Positions 1 to 7,334 of a stretch of DNA of 64,000 bases are shown here, piece by piece. The position numbers and the translations under genes were made by a program. A model generated the notes under the pieces. The model did no database searches and had not been told where the DNA came from. It saw nothing but the letters and a program-made list of their open reading frames with translations. This DNA comes from Nitrosovibrio sp. Nv4 (lineage in GTDB: Bacteria; Pseudomonadota; Gammaproteobacteria; Burkholderiales; Nitrosomonadaceae): the NCBI RefSeq assembly GCF_900215485.1, contig NZ_OCMZ01000001.1, forward strand, positions 930,001 through 994,000, written 5' to 3'. Each line of letters begins with the position of its first letter. Positions within the stretch are counted from its first letter, which is position 1.

Positions 1-684
1 TCACTAACGACGTCATTTTGCCCATCGCCCGCATTAGCGGTCGTGCTGGAATTTACCCGAAGGAGGATTGATTTCCGAGTGCTGCGCAACACCCTATTTG
101 CAGTTGTGCCTTATGGAGAGGTTGGGCGCGGCACGCTGCCATGTGCCGCGGCAAGAAGTTTGCGACGCTCTTGCTTTTGTTGTCATTGTACACCCCCGAG
201 ACTGTATGCTGTTCTTCCGCAATGCATCTTCCGGAAGAGTGATTGAATGAATACATACCATGATAACGGACTCAGCCTGCCTCGACTTTATTGCAGGAGT
301 TCACTTGTTTTGTACCGGTTGTCGAATTAAGATTTTGCGTCGTTTTCCCCACCAGCCATTGTCGCGTTGACCCGCCATCCTGTTGGGCGTATATTCGAGT
401 TGAGAAGGTTCTTAAAGGTTGTCGTCGCGCGAAGGGGAACCCGATTCCGCAGCCCCCATAGGCGGAATATATCCGGGCCGGCCACCGTGCTTATGGCCCC
501 TTTTCTTTGACAGCTCAAGTGCTCCAGTATTATTTAGAGAAGCCGTTCCCTTCGCAAGCCCGTGTGACCCCATCGATGGATTTTAAGGAAGATCGCGTTT
601 AACCGGACGGATTGGAAAATCCGCAGGTTCACAGCCGCGTCAATGTACCGCAAGGATTCGTCATGAAACATTCGGTTTAATGGC
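1..684. other. No recognisable gene
   Basis: No reading frame here has convincing protein character or a ribosome binding site; the short open frames (60-77 codons) overlap each other in several frames. The only structure I see is a perfect 6-bp hairpin with a GGAA tetraloop at 608-623 (CGGATT/AATCCG), about 60 bases before the ThiF-like gene. It is not followed by a T-run, so I do not call it a terminator. The stretch may be decayed coding sequence, as elsewhere in this region, but I could not match it to anything. Confidence 0.4.
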
Positions 685-1545
685 ATGCAACCCTTTATAT
701 ATGATGAGGCCTTTTCTCGAAATATCGGCTGGCTGACCCGGCGGGAGCAGGACGAACTACGCGACAAACGGGTAGCGATTGCAGGTATGGGAGGCGTGGG
801 CGGAATTCATCTTCTGACCCTTTGCAGACTAGGTATAGGTAAATTTCATCTGGCTGATTTTGATACTTACGATCTGGCCAATTTCAATCGTCAGACTGGG
901 GCGGCCCTTAGTACGTTGGGCCAACATAAGCTGGACGTCATGATTCGGCAGGCGGAGGACATCAACCCCGAACTGGATATCAGGGGATTCCCCGAGGGGG
1001 TGACAGCCGACAATCTGGATGAATTTCTGGATGGAGTGGATATTTACATTGACGGGCTGGATTTCTTCGCTTTCCAGGCTCGACAGCAGGTATTTGCCGC
1101 TTGTGCCGCAAAAGGTGTGCCTGCAGTGACTGCGGCCCCACTGGGTATGGGTACGGCGGTGCTCAATTTTTTGCCGGGCGGTATGAGTTTTAAGGATTAT
1201 TTTCGTCTGGACGACGGTACAGAGGCAGAAAAACCCGTCCGTTTTCTCATGGGATTGGCGCCGGCCCGGTTGCAAATGAGCTACCTCGCCGATCCTTCCA
1301 CGGTCGATCTGGCAAGACGCAAGGGTCCCTCCACGATCATGGCCTGTCAGTTTTGCGCTGGCGCCGCAGCGACTGAAGCCATGAAAATTCTCCTTGGGCG
1401 CGGCCCTGTCCGGGTCGCACCCAAGGGCTACCATTTCGATGGATATCTCAACAAACTGGCACTTACCTGGCGACCGGGGGGAAACCGCAATCCCCTGAAT
1501 CGCCTTGCGATTGCCATCGCCTGTCATAAGCTCGGCCTGAGCTGA
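685..1545 (+). CDS. ThiF/MoeB/E1-like adenylyltransferase
   Basis: This is a 286-residue Rossmann-fold protein of the ThiF/MoeB/UBA superfamily, which activates a carboxylate by ATP-dependent adenylation. The nucleotide loop GMGGVGG is at residues 34-40, Asp58/Asp60 lie in the ADFD segment, the NFNRQ motif (Asn68, Arg69) is at 66-70, Lys82 is in the LGQHK segment, and a DGLD motif is at 123-126. These are the ATP/Mg-binding residues of the family. The two CxxC zinc pairs of MoeB are not seen: there is only one pair, Cys221/Cys224 (CQFC), and no obvious thioester cysteine. The start is the only ATG after an in-frame stop at 664, with a weak ribosome site. It lies beside PEP-CTERM, FeeM-like and nitroreductase-like genes, and a decayed second copy of its 3' end sits at 4725-4915. 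From memory, mycobacterial Rv1355c-type proteins fuse ThiF and nitroreductase domains, which would support a shared pathway. The substrate is unknown. Confidence 0.85.
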   Translation: MQPFIYDEAFSRNIGWLTRREQDELRDKRVAIAGMGGVGGIHLLTLCRLGIGKFHLADFDTYDLANFNRQTGAALSTLGQHKLDVMIRQAEDINPELDIRGFPEGVTADNLDEFLDGVDIYIDGLDFFAFQARQQVFAACAAKGVPAVTAAPLGMGTAVLNFLPGGMSFKDYFRLDDGTEAEKPVRFLMGLAPARLQMSYLADPSTVDLARRKGPSTIMACQFCAGAAATEAMKILLGRGPVRVAPKGYHFDGYLNKLALTWRPGGNRNPLNRLAIAIACHKLGLS

Positions 1546-2199
1546 CATGATACGCCGAGGGAGCAGCAGCCCGATTTCATCCTCTCAAGAACGTCATCTT
1601 GCCACCTGAGCTGATACCAGAGTCAAATTTCCGCTTGTCTGGCTAAAATCACCTTCTCTGCGCCTGCTAGCGCCGAGACTAAACTTCTCCTCCGGAGGAA
1701 ATACGAACGCTCGTGCTATTACCGGATGTCGAGAAATCTTACAGTTCTACCGGCCATTTCTTGACGTCTCCGTCAAAATTACACTCCCAGCTCAACACGG
1801 CCCAACTGGATACGTATGCCATGTAATCGGATTGGCGGTTTTCAGCCTATGGAAGAACTCTCAGCCCCAAAACAGTCATAGATGGACTTTAGCCGAGCCT
1901 CTCCGGTTGCCAACTACCCTTGGCAAAATATCGCGCTGTACGCAGGCAGGCTCTCCCCCTGCGTGGGGAAAGCCTCTCTGTCGAATTATTTTACATATCT
2001 TTACCTGTGAGCCAGCATGAATAGAAGCTCATGTTGTGATATCAATATTTATATCTTTATATACAAGTAATTAGGACGTGCTCCCTCCAGTTATGGCACG
2101 ACTTGTGCTTCAAATAAATCGACGGATGCCGATGCTTTGGGCTTCTTTCTGCAAAATTGTAAAAATACTAACGCGGTTTAATCTTTATAGGGATAGATC
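1546..2199. other. Intergenic region before PEP-CTERM gene
   Basis: No credible gene. The left part is unremarkable and may be decayed sequence. The last 150 bases are AT-rich and carry the sigma-54 promoter reported separately at 2094-2109 and the leader of the PEP-CTERM gene at 2200. The 62-codon frame at 1832-2020 has no family resemblance and no ribosome site. Confidence 0.5.
2094..2109 (+). promoter_or_regulatory. Sigma-54 (-24/-12) promoter of PEP-CTERM gene
   Basis: TGGCACGACTTGTGCT matches the RpoN consensus TGGCACGN4TTGC with the correct GG-to-GC spacing and one mismatch in the -12 block (GTGC instead of TTGC). It lies about 90 bases before the ATG at 2200. In Zoogloea and Aquincola, PEP-CTERM genes depend on RpoN and the PrsK/PrsR two-component system (established knowledge). 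The second PEP-CTERM gene of this window has an equivalent site. No PrsR-type activator is encoded in the window. Confidence 0.8.
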
Positions 2200-3123
2200 A
2201 TGGACACGAAACTGAAACCGATTGTTGCTGCGCTGGGGCTGGGGCTGGCCCTTCTCTCCGGGCCATCAGCCGCCGTCGTAACCCTTTATAGCCCCCTCAC
2301 CGGCTTCGAAGATGATAATATAGACTTTCTCCTGGACGCCAATAATACGCCAGACGTCTTTGATGTCGGTGACACCCTGCTCTCCGTTTTTGAGATTACC
2401 CAGACTTTTGATGTCACTGGCAGTGACAGCACTCTTATTTTTCCTCAAGAGCTGACTGGCGTCGCTGCGGTTACGCTCCTTCGCTTTGATGATCTGGATG
2501 GCGTGGGTGGCAACAATGATATGGTCTTTGGCGCCTATGCCCCCGGCTTGAACTCGCTTCTTCCCGGCAATGTTGTGACAGGAGGTGGAGCAGGCGGCGG
2601 CGCGGTAGCCGCTTTGTGGCTGGACGATACGCCGAATCTTAGTACCTTGGGTGCCACAGACTGTACCAGCCAGGCAGACTGCATTGCGAAGGCGACTGAC
2701 GGCAGTCTGTTCGAGGTTGATGGCTTTTCCGCAGCCGACGGCGATGAATTCTGGATTGCCTTGAATGCCCAGACCAGTGTCCCTATCGTCGCCGGGGGGT
2801 CATCTAGCGCCGATTTTGCGGCAGTCAATTTTGGCCTCAGTATCCTAGATGGCGGACCGAACACATATGGATTGCAGGACTGCTCCGGCCTCTCTCCTTT
2901 TTGCGCCAACGCAGCGCTTGATCCCGACAACGGTCCTCTGGATAACATGATCGGCGTCCTTGGTTCCGGCTCTGTTTTGGGTGGTGACGGCTTGACAAAT
3001 GGCGCCTTTGCTCATAGCGATTTTGACTTCCAGAAAGCTCCTGGTGAAATCCCCGAACCGGCAACGCTCGCTCTGCTGGGTCTGGGCCTGCTGGGTATGG
3101 GCGCCGTGCGTAGAAGGGTGTGA
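2200..3123 (+). CDS. PEP-CTERM sorting-domain protein
   Basis: This is a 307-residue exported protein. An N-terminal signal peptide (MDTKLKPIVAALGLGLALLS, residues 1-20, cleavage near 26) is followed by an Asp/Gly-rich extracellular region with no recognisable catalytic domain. The C-terminus is a tripartite PEP-CTERM signal: IPEP motif, hydrophobic helix LALLGLGLLGMG, and basic tail RRRV. Exosortase is expected to process this tail and hand the protein to the surface or matrix. Four Cys in two short pairs (around residues 152-161) and two more near residue 230 may form disulfides. The ribosome site is AGGGATA, six bases before the ATG. A sigma-54 promoter lies upstream and a strong terminator downstream. 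The family's proteins are typically linked to biofilm or floc matrix; this one's specific role is unknown. Confidence 0.9.
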   Translation: MDTKLKPIVAALGLGLALLSGPSAAVVTLYSPLTGFEDDNIDFLLDANNTPDVFDVGDTLLSVFEITQTFDVTGSDSTLIFPQELTGVAAVTLLRFDDLDGVGGNNDMVFGAYAPGLNSLLPGNVVTGGGAGGGAVAALWLDDTPNLSTLGATDCTSQADCIAKATDGSLFEVDGFSAADGDEFWIALNAQTSVPIVAGGSSSADFAAVNFGLSILDGGPNTYGLQDCSGLSPFCANAALDPDNGPLDNMIGVLGSGSVLGGDGLTNGAFAHSDFDFQKAPGEIPEPATLALLGLGLLGMGAVRRRV

Positions 3124-3154
3124 GAATATGCTGAGACATGCGGGTCAACTGTAT

Positions 3155-3182
3155 AAAAAGCCCCCTCATGAGGGGGCTTTTT
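3155..3182. terminator. Bidirectional Rho-independent terminator
   Basis: A near-perfect palindrome, AAAAAGCCCCC-TCATGA-GGGGGCTTTTT, forms an 11-bp stem with A-run and T-run flanks. It can stop transcription in both directions between the PEP-CTERM gene (plus) and the convergent FeeM-like gene (minus). Confidence 0.95.
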
Positions 3183-3392
3183 ATGGATTGCTCCGGATGA
3201 ATTCTGACAAAGAAGTTACGCAGGACAACGGCTCAGGTTGAAAGCCATGTGTACTTATTTTTATTTCCAGGCCGGTTTCTTTCCGATACGTTCTCCGGAA
3301 ATCATTCCACCTCAACAGTCAAAATTAAGTGAGTCAACTGACAAGCAATCAGGCTGTGATCAGTTTACATCGGCCGAGAGCCAGTCACTCAG

Positions 3393-4190
3393 CTAATGCG
3401 TTGCCAGAGAGTGGCGCATGAGGTTATTGGCTACCCTATGTTCCTCCGTCTTAGTGAGAAAATAGGCGTAGAGGGATCTTTGCCTGGGGTCAGGGGAGCC
3501 CGCCAGGGACAAAATCTGGGTATCCACATAATCAAGCTCCAGATGCAACAGCACAGCTGGTGCATTGACGCGCTGACAGGTGCGTGTTTCACCAATCTGC
3601 CGAAATCCCAATATGCGTTTATAATATCCCTTGTGGCGCGGGTTAATTTCGATAACGAAATCTGTGGCCTTGCGAACGATACGCCCATAGATATAAGCGA
3701 GATTGAATAGAGAAGCAAGTAGCTCTTTTGAGCTGTGAACAGGATCTATTGCAAGCTTTGACAACTCACAGACTTTTCGGTCTTTTGCGCGGAGGGTTTT
3801 GAGCTCCTGTTCGTAAAGCGTATCAACCAGCAGCCCTTCCTTCGAATCGACACCTATCGTAAGCGTGCCGGCGAGATCCTGTCCGATGGATGCCTCAAGC
3901 GTTAGCTGGTTCGGATTATGTGAAGAAATGGCTGAACCCTCGGTATGATATCCACGCCAGGAGTACATGCTCTTGACCAGCTTGTTCACGAGGCTGCATT
4001 GCCGGGGTGAGTTCGCCAGACAGATACTGTAGTTACCTTGTCTCAAAATGCATTTGGTGTCGGAAATTCCAGCGAGACTTCCTTCATTCTTAAGGGGCAG
4101 CGGGCGTGAAGTGGAATGGATAGCTTCTTTGACGGAGGAGGGGAAATGAGGTCTTGCAAAGCGAATATTTTCGTCGTTGTATAAGTGCAT
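3393..4190 (-). CDS. FeeM-like N-acyl amino acid synthase (copy 1)
   Basis: This is a 265-residue GNAT-fold protein of the autoinducer-synthase/FeeM type. These enzymes transfer a long acyl chain from acyl-ACP to an amino acid. After a variable N-terminus (1-50) come IRL-like strand residues (ICLANSP), the SWRGYH segment, TLEASIGQDLAGTLTIG (the core beta strands), CELSKLAIDP near residue 142, and EINPRHKGYYKRILGF near 182. The last two are hallmarks of the family. It is clearly paralogous to the protein at 7335-8105, sharing the ELSKLA-DP, LAYIYGR and INPRH/VNPRH blocks. The ribosome site AGGGA lies nine bases before the ATG. It is convergent with a PEP-CTERM gene; FeeM-type synthases have been linked to PEP-CTERM/exosortase loci in Gram-negative bacteria (Craig, Cherry and Brady, J Bacteriol 2011). 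The amino acid and acyl specificity cannot be read from the sequence. Confidence 0.85.
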   Translation of the reverse strand: MHLYNDENIRFARPHFPSSVKEAIHSTSRPLPLKNEGSLAGISDTKCILRQGNYSICLANSPRQCSLVNKLVKSMYSWRGYHTEGSAISSHNPNQLTLEASIGQDLAGTLTIGVDSKEGLLVDTLYEQELKTLRAKDRKVCELSKLAIDPVHSSKELLASLFNLAYIYGRIVRKATDFVIEINPRHKGYYKRILGFRQIGETRTCQRVNAPAVLLHLELDYVDTQILSLAGSPDPRQRSLYAYFLTKTEEHRVANNLMRHSLATH

Positions 4191-4724
4191 GATTTATGTC
4201 CCTGAGGTTTAGTTGGATTGATTCAAACTCTGAATGCAATACCCCTGGCGGATATGGGGATATAGGCGCGCCCTCCGCGATGGAATGACTTTCGCTAAAC
4301 GTAGTATGAAAACTGGTCAAATGGGACGAATGGTAGGCCCATATTTGCTTGAGATTGAGTCACTTGTTGGGAGAAACTGCTGCGTTTAGCAAGATAATTT
4401 ATTGGGCGAACTTGCGCTTGTCTTAGCCCAAAGCACAAAGCATGCCAGTGCTTTTTTATCCGCATAATCATGCGTTCGCGGCAATACGGACCTCCCAGAG
4501 TGTCGCCAAACCAGCCAAGTTTCTCCCCCTGTTTCCTTAACTACTTGTTTTTTAAAAGAGTTAATGTGTTGCCAAAAAGAGACAAAAATCAAGATAGCAG
4601 CTGGGGTTCGTTGATGAAGGATTGCAAATTGAGATGAGTCGAAAGCATGACAACGTCAATTGGAGAGGTATGAATGCGGGGGGAAACATATGGCTACTTC
4701 CGCTATAGACAGCGAGAGCGCGAG
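4191..4724. other. Intergenic, largely featureless
   Basis: No supported gene. An 8-bp inverted repeat (GCTAAACG near 4293 and CGTTTAGC near 4382) and a hairpin with a T-run (AAAGCAC/GTGCTTT, 4430-4457) are present, but neither fits the direction of nearby genes. The right end probably continues into the decayed ThiF-like copy that is clear from about 4725. Confidence 0.4.
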
Positions 4725-4915
4725 CCCGAAAATGGGGTGTCAAGTTTGGGCGCTCGACGCGTGAAGTCTCCCATCTCGCATGACTACAGGTAGCCGATCT
4801 ACTGGCGGACGCCGCGATAGATTATCTGCTTTGGGCGTATCTTAACAAACTGACGGTTTAGCTGATAACCGGATAACGGGCAATCGTATCGCTATTCGCC
4901 ATTTGGAATTTTGGG
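4725..4915 (+). pseudogene. Decayed second copy of ThiF-like gene (3' part)
   Basis: This stretch is collinear with the 3' part of the ThiF-like gene at 685-1545. ATGGGGTGTCAAGTTTG at 4732 matches ATGGCCTGTCAGTTTTG at 1339 (MACQFC in the intact protein, MGCQVW here). TATCTTAACAAACTG at 4838 matches TATCTCAACAAACTG at 1444 (YLNKL), and CAATCGTATCGC follows where the intact gene has CAATCCCCTGAATCGC. The spacing between the first two blocks is 106 bases here against 105 in the intact gene. In-frame stops and indels show it is dead, and the 5' part is missing, probably lost toward 4190. It ends 75 bases from the convergent nitroreductase-like gene, so an ancestral ThiF-nitroreductase pair is likely. 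Confidence 0.75.
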
Positions 4916-4989
4916 TCAGGCAAAATGGAAGCACAGAGAACGGCGTTCTAGTGGAAGTACCTCAGTGATGTTCATCCAAGGCTGAGCGG

Positions 4990-6048
4990 CTAGATGGAGG
5001 TGGCATCCATGAATACGGATTCGAGCGGCAATCTTCTCGACCGTACCGGCTCGGTTTTCGGGTAGCCGACGCGCATGATCATGTGTAGCATTTCATCGGA
5101 CTGTAATGCCAGCAGCTCACGTATTTCCTCTTCTACTTCGGAAATCTTTGTTTCAAAACCCGGGGCTGCCGTTCCTTCCCGGAAGCGGTTGATCTGGTCG
5201 GACACGACATAGTAGGGATGTACAGCAATGCCTTGTTCGTTGAGATCCACCCAGAGGCGTGTCATAAGGCGCCCGCCATCGATAATGCTCCGCGGATCAC
5301 TGCGGCGGCCAATTATGCAGAGCAACGCCGGCGCCTCGGCAAGCAGGGAAACTTCCGAGCGCGCCAGCAGTTTGTATAAACCCAGACCATTTAGCGCTGA
5401 CATTCTTTTCCAGTCCGAGATAAATTTAAAAAAAAACTTCCCGCCGGGCGGCAGGGCTAAGCTTTCGATATCAAGTCCGTCGCCCCGTGCAATGTCTTCC
5501 GGCGTGAAACGCAGGCTGTTGATCAGCCATTCGTGCAGTTTTGGGTTGCAAAAGCGTGCTTCCGAGCAAATTCGAACAAGCCGAATCAGCCGGGATTTTT
5601 CTGCGAGATCGATCAGGCAGGATGCCCGATTATCGTTTTCCCTGTAATTTCCAAGTTCGCGAAAAAGATTGGCAGGCAAGGCGTCAGCGCGAAAAGCAAA
5701 CCTGTTTGTGTGGCGTAATGAGAGAGCCTGGGGAGATGCGAAGTTCGTGGAAGTGCCGCTGAGTGCGACCGAAGCGTAGGGTTGTCCAAGAGCCGGATTG
5801 GAAGGCCACTGCCATTGGAAGGAGACCGGGTTGGCATTCAACGCAACTTGTATGTATTCAACTACCGCCCCTACTGCCAGTAAGGTCGCGTGGCTCTCCG
5901 CCGCAAACAGGTTATGTGTTTTATCGCGTAGCGCATACCTGATGGCTAATTCTGTTCCGTTCCAGCCCAACGTCCAAGGTTGGGAATTGTCAGCCGAGGG
6001 GGCCCGTGCAGCGGCAGCAGCCAGTTTCTTTATCCAATCAATGTCCAT
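4990..6048 (-). CDS. Nitroreductase-like FMN oxidoreductase
   Basis: This is a 352-residue protein of the nitroreductase superfamily, closest in style to the Acg/Rv3131 type and to the nitroreductase half of Rv1355c-like proteins. The N-terminal RAPSADNSQPW block (Arg15, Ser18, Gln23) is the FMN-phosphate-binding start of the fold. A second family block, LSLRHTNRFAF, lies near residue 109. The middle segment with EAPALLCIIGRRSD, then GRLMTRLWVDLNEQGIAVHP (a conserved helix), and a C-terminal MIMRVGYP strand complete the fold. No strong ribosome site is visible. It stands alone on the minus strand, downstream of a PEP-CTERM gene but separated from it by a terminator, and next to a decayed ThiF-like copy. 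In azole-forming peptide pathways, an E1-like protein and an FMN dehydrogenase cooperate. Whether that applies here is inference. Confidence 0.75.
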   Translation of the reverse strand: MDIDWIKKLAAAAARAPSADNSQPWTLGWNGTELAIRYALRDKTHNLFAAESHATLLAVGAVVEYIQVALNANPVSFQWQWPSNPALGQPYASVALSGTSTNFASPQALSLRHTNRFAFRADALPANLFRELGNYRENDNRASCLIDLAEKSRLIRLVRICSEARFCNPKLHEWLINSLRFTPEDIARGDGLDIESLALPPGGKFFFKFISDWKRMSALNGLGLYKLLARSEVSLLAEAPALLCIIGRRSDPRSIIDGGRLMTRLWVDLNEQGIAVHPYYVVSDQINRFREGTAAPGFETKISEVEEEIRELLALQSDEMLHMIMRVGYPKTEPVRSRRLPLESVFMDATSI

Positions 6049-6187
6049 AAACGACGGATGGCCAGCAGCAATTCAAAATAGCAAACAGGTAGTTCTTGAA
6101 TATAACACGAGAGGGTTTCAGTTATGGATGGAAGTTCGGTCTTCCAAAAAACTCATCTCTTTCGTTGATCCTCCCTACTGTTGTTTC

Positions 6188-6220
6188 AAAAAAAAAGCCC
6201 ACCCCCATCGGGAGGTGGAC
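6188..6220 (-). terminator. Rho-independent terminator
   Basis: Read on the minus strand, a stem CCACCtCCC-gat-GGGGGTGG is followed by GC and nine T residues. It sits 28 bases after the stop of the PEP-CTERM gene at 6248-7069 and separates it from the nitroreductase-like gene. Confidence 0.9.
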
Positions 6221-6247
6221 CTTCTGTTGGATCGGATCGTCAGAAAT

Positions 6248-7069
6248 CTAAGAACGGCGCCGGCGGCTAGCGCCCATGGCCAGCAAGCCAAGACCGATCA
6301 GAACAAGCGACGCGGGTTCTGGCACCTGGTTAAAGTCGACTCCGCCGGTAGCCTGATTTATTGATGTAAGGTCACCGTTTTTCGTAATACCCTGGCCTGT
6401 ATTATTGAATTCGGTGAATGCTATATCAAAGAACGGAACCGGATCAACGAAAAACGAGCTCCCCTCCGCTGTCAGGGTTAAGCTATTGATCGAGTTCAGG
6501 AACGCTCCGCCAAATTGGTTGAAACCAGACTGCCCGCTACCGGGATTCAATAAGCTTCCGCCGCCGAGAATAATATCGTTACCACCAACATCGACATACG
6601 TCGCATTCGTGGCCGTAAGCGCATTTGCTGCCGTAAAAGAGTTGCCCGCGTCTGGATCAAAAAACATCGTGTAATCCAGTTGGGTAAGGGTATTGGTGCT
6701 GTTGGGCGCATCAAGAGTGCCGGACGCAAGCACATCGGCCAGCTGGAAGGTTACGAAGAGGCCATAAGTATTCCCCAGCCCAGACGTTATGCCAAATATG
6801 GGGTTTGACCCAAGGCTGAAGCTGGTAAACTGCAGCCATCCCGATCCGGTGTGACCACCCACTCCGACTCCGCCTGCGGTCGACGTCAAGAGTTCCGACG
6901 AGACGCCGGCAATAAAGTCTGCCTGGAAGGGTCCCTGCGGCTCGCCAAGCCCACTCGGGTTAACGGTAAATACCGGTACCGCCCAGGCGTTTGAGGCGAT
7001 CCCAACGGCAAGCACGGCCCCACTGGCGGTTGCCAAAAGGGATTTGCGTAAGTTTGATATATTCATCAT
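6248..7069 (-). CDS. PEP-CTERM protein resembling floc protein PepA
   Basis: This is a 273-residue exported protein. The signal peptide covers residues 1-30 (cleavage after SNAWA), and the body starts VPVFTVNPSGLGEPQGPF. The body contains a TSGLGNTYGLFVTFQ block, a FDPDAGNSFTAANALTATNA stretch, and a GGAFLNSINSLTLTAEGS-FFVDPVPFFDIAFTEFNNTGQ block. These resemble the flocculation-associated PEP-CTERM protein PepA of Zoogloea. The C-terminus is NQVPEPASLVL, a hydrophobic helix and ASRRRRS, a canonical PEP-CTERM signal for exosortase processing. A sigma-54 promoter about 75 bases upstream and a strong terminator downstream make it a single-gene unit. Expected location is the outer surface or matrix. 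The PepA identification is from memory of family blocks, not a search. Confidence 0.88.
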   Translation of the reverse strand: MMNISNLRKSLLATASGAVLAVGIASNAWAVPVFTVNPSGLGEPQGPFQADFIAGVSSELLTSTAGGVGVGGHTGSGWLQFTSFSLGSNPIFGITSGLGNTYGLFVTFQLADVLASGTLDAPNSTNTLTQLDYTMFFDPDAGNSFTAANALTATNATYVDVGGNDIILGGGSLLNPGSGQSGFNQFGGAFLNSINSLTLTAEGSSFFVDPVPFFDIAFTEFNNTGQGITKNGDLTSINQATGGVDFNQVPEPASLVLIGLGLLAMGASRRRRS

Positions 7070-7142
7070 GAATTTCCTTAGTTTTATAAGTTTTTCGTAT
7101 CTGCGGCAATTCCGAAAAGAATATTTGCCTCAACATAGTATA

Positions 7143-7158
7143 AGCAGAAACCGTGCCA
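7143..7158 (-). promoter_or_regulatory. Sigma-54 (-24/-12) promoter of pepA-like gene
   Basis: On the minus strand the bases read TGGCACGGTTTCTGCT, matching the RpoN consensus TGGCACGN4TTGC with exact spacing and one mismatch (CTGC). The -12 element is about 75 bases from the ATG at 7069. It pairs with the similar element at 2094-2109; both precede PEP-CTERM genes. Confidence 0.82.
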
Positions 7159-7334
7159 GCTATATTAAGCTCGAAATATCAGGTAGATAGACGGTTATCT
7201 TTTCCCCAGTGTAAAATTATTCGACGGAGCTTGCACGATTACGATTGAAGTGGCGTCGGAATACCGTAGGACGGAACGGCCGGTTGCCTGAATCAATAGC
7301 CTTCGAGAGGTGACGAGGCTAAAGGAGTTTTTGT

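Noticed and set aside
829-1548. 239-codon minus-strand open frame
   Set aside because: It lies entirely antisense to the ThiF-like gene, which has clear motifs; the antisense frame has no family features.
4430-4457. AAAGCAC/GTGCTTT hairpin with T-run on the plus strand
   Set aside because: The flanking intact genes are on the minus strand and the loop is 11 bases; there is no transcript it would clearly end.
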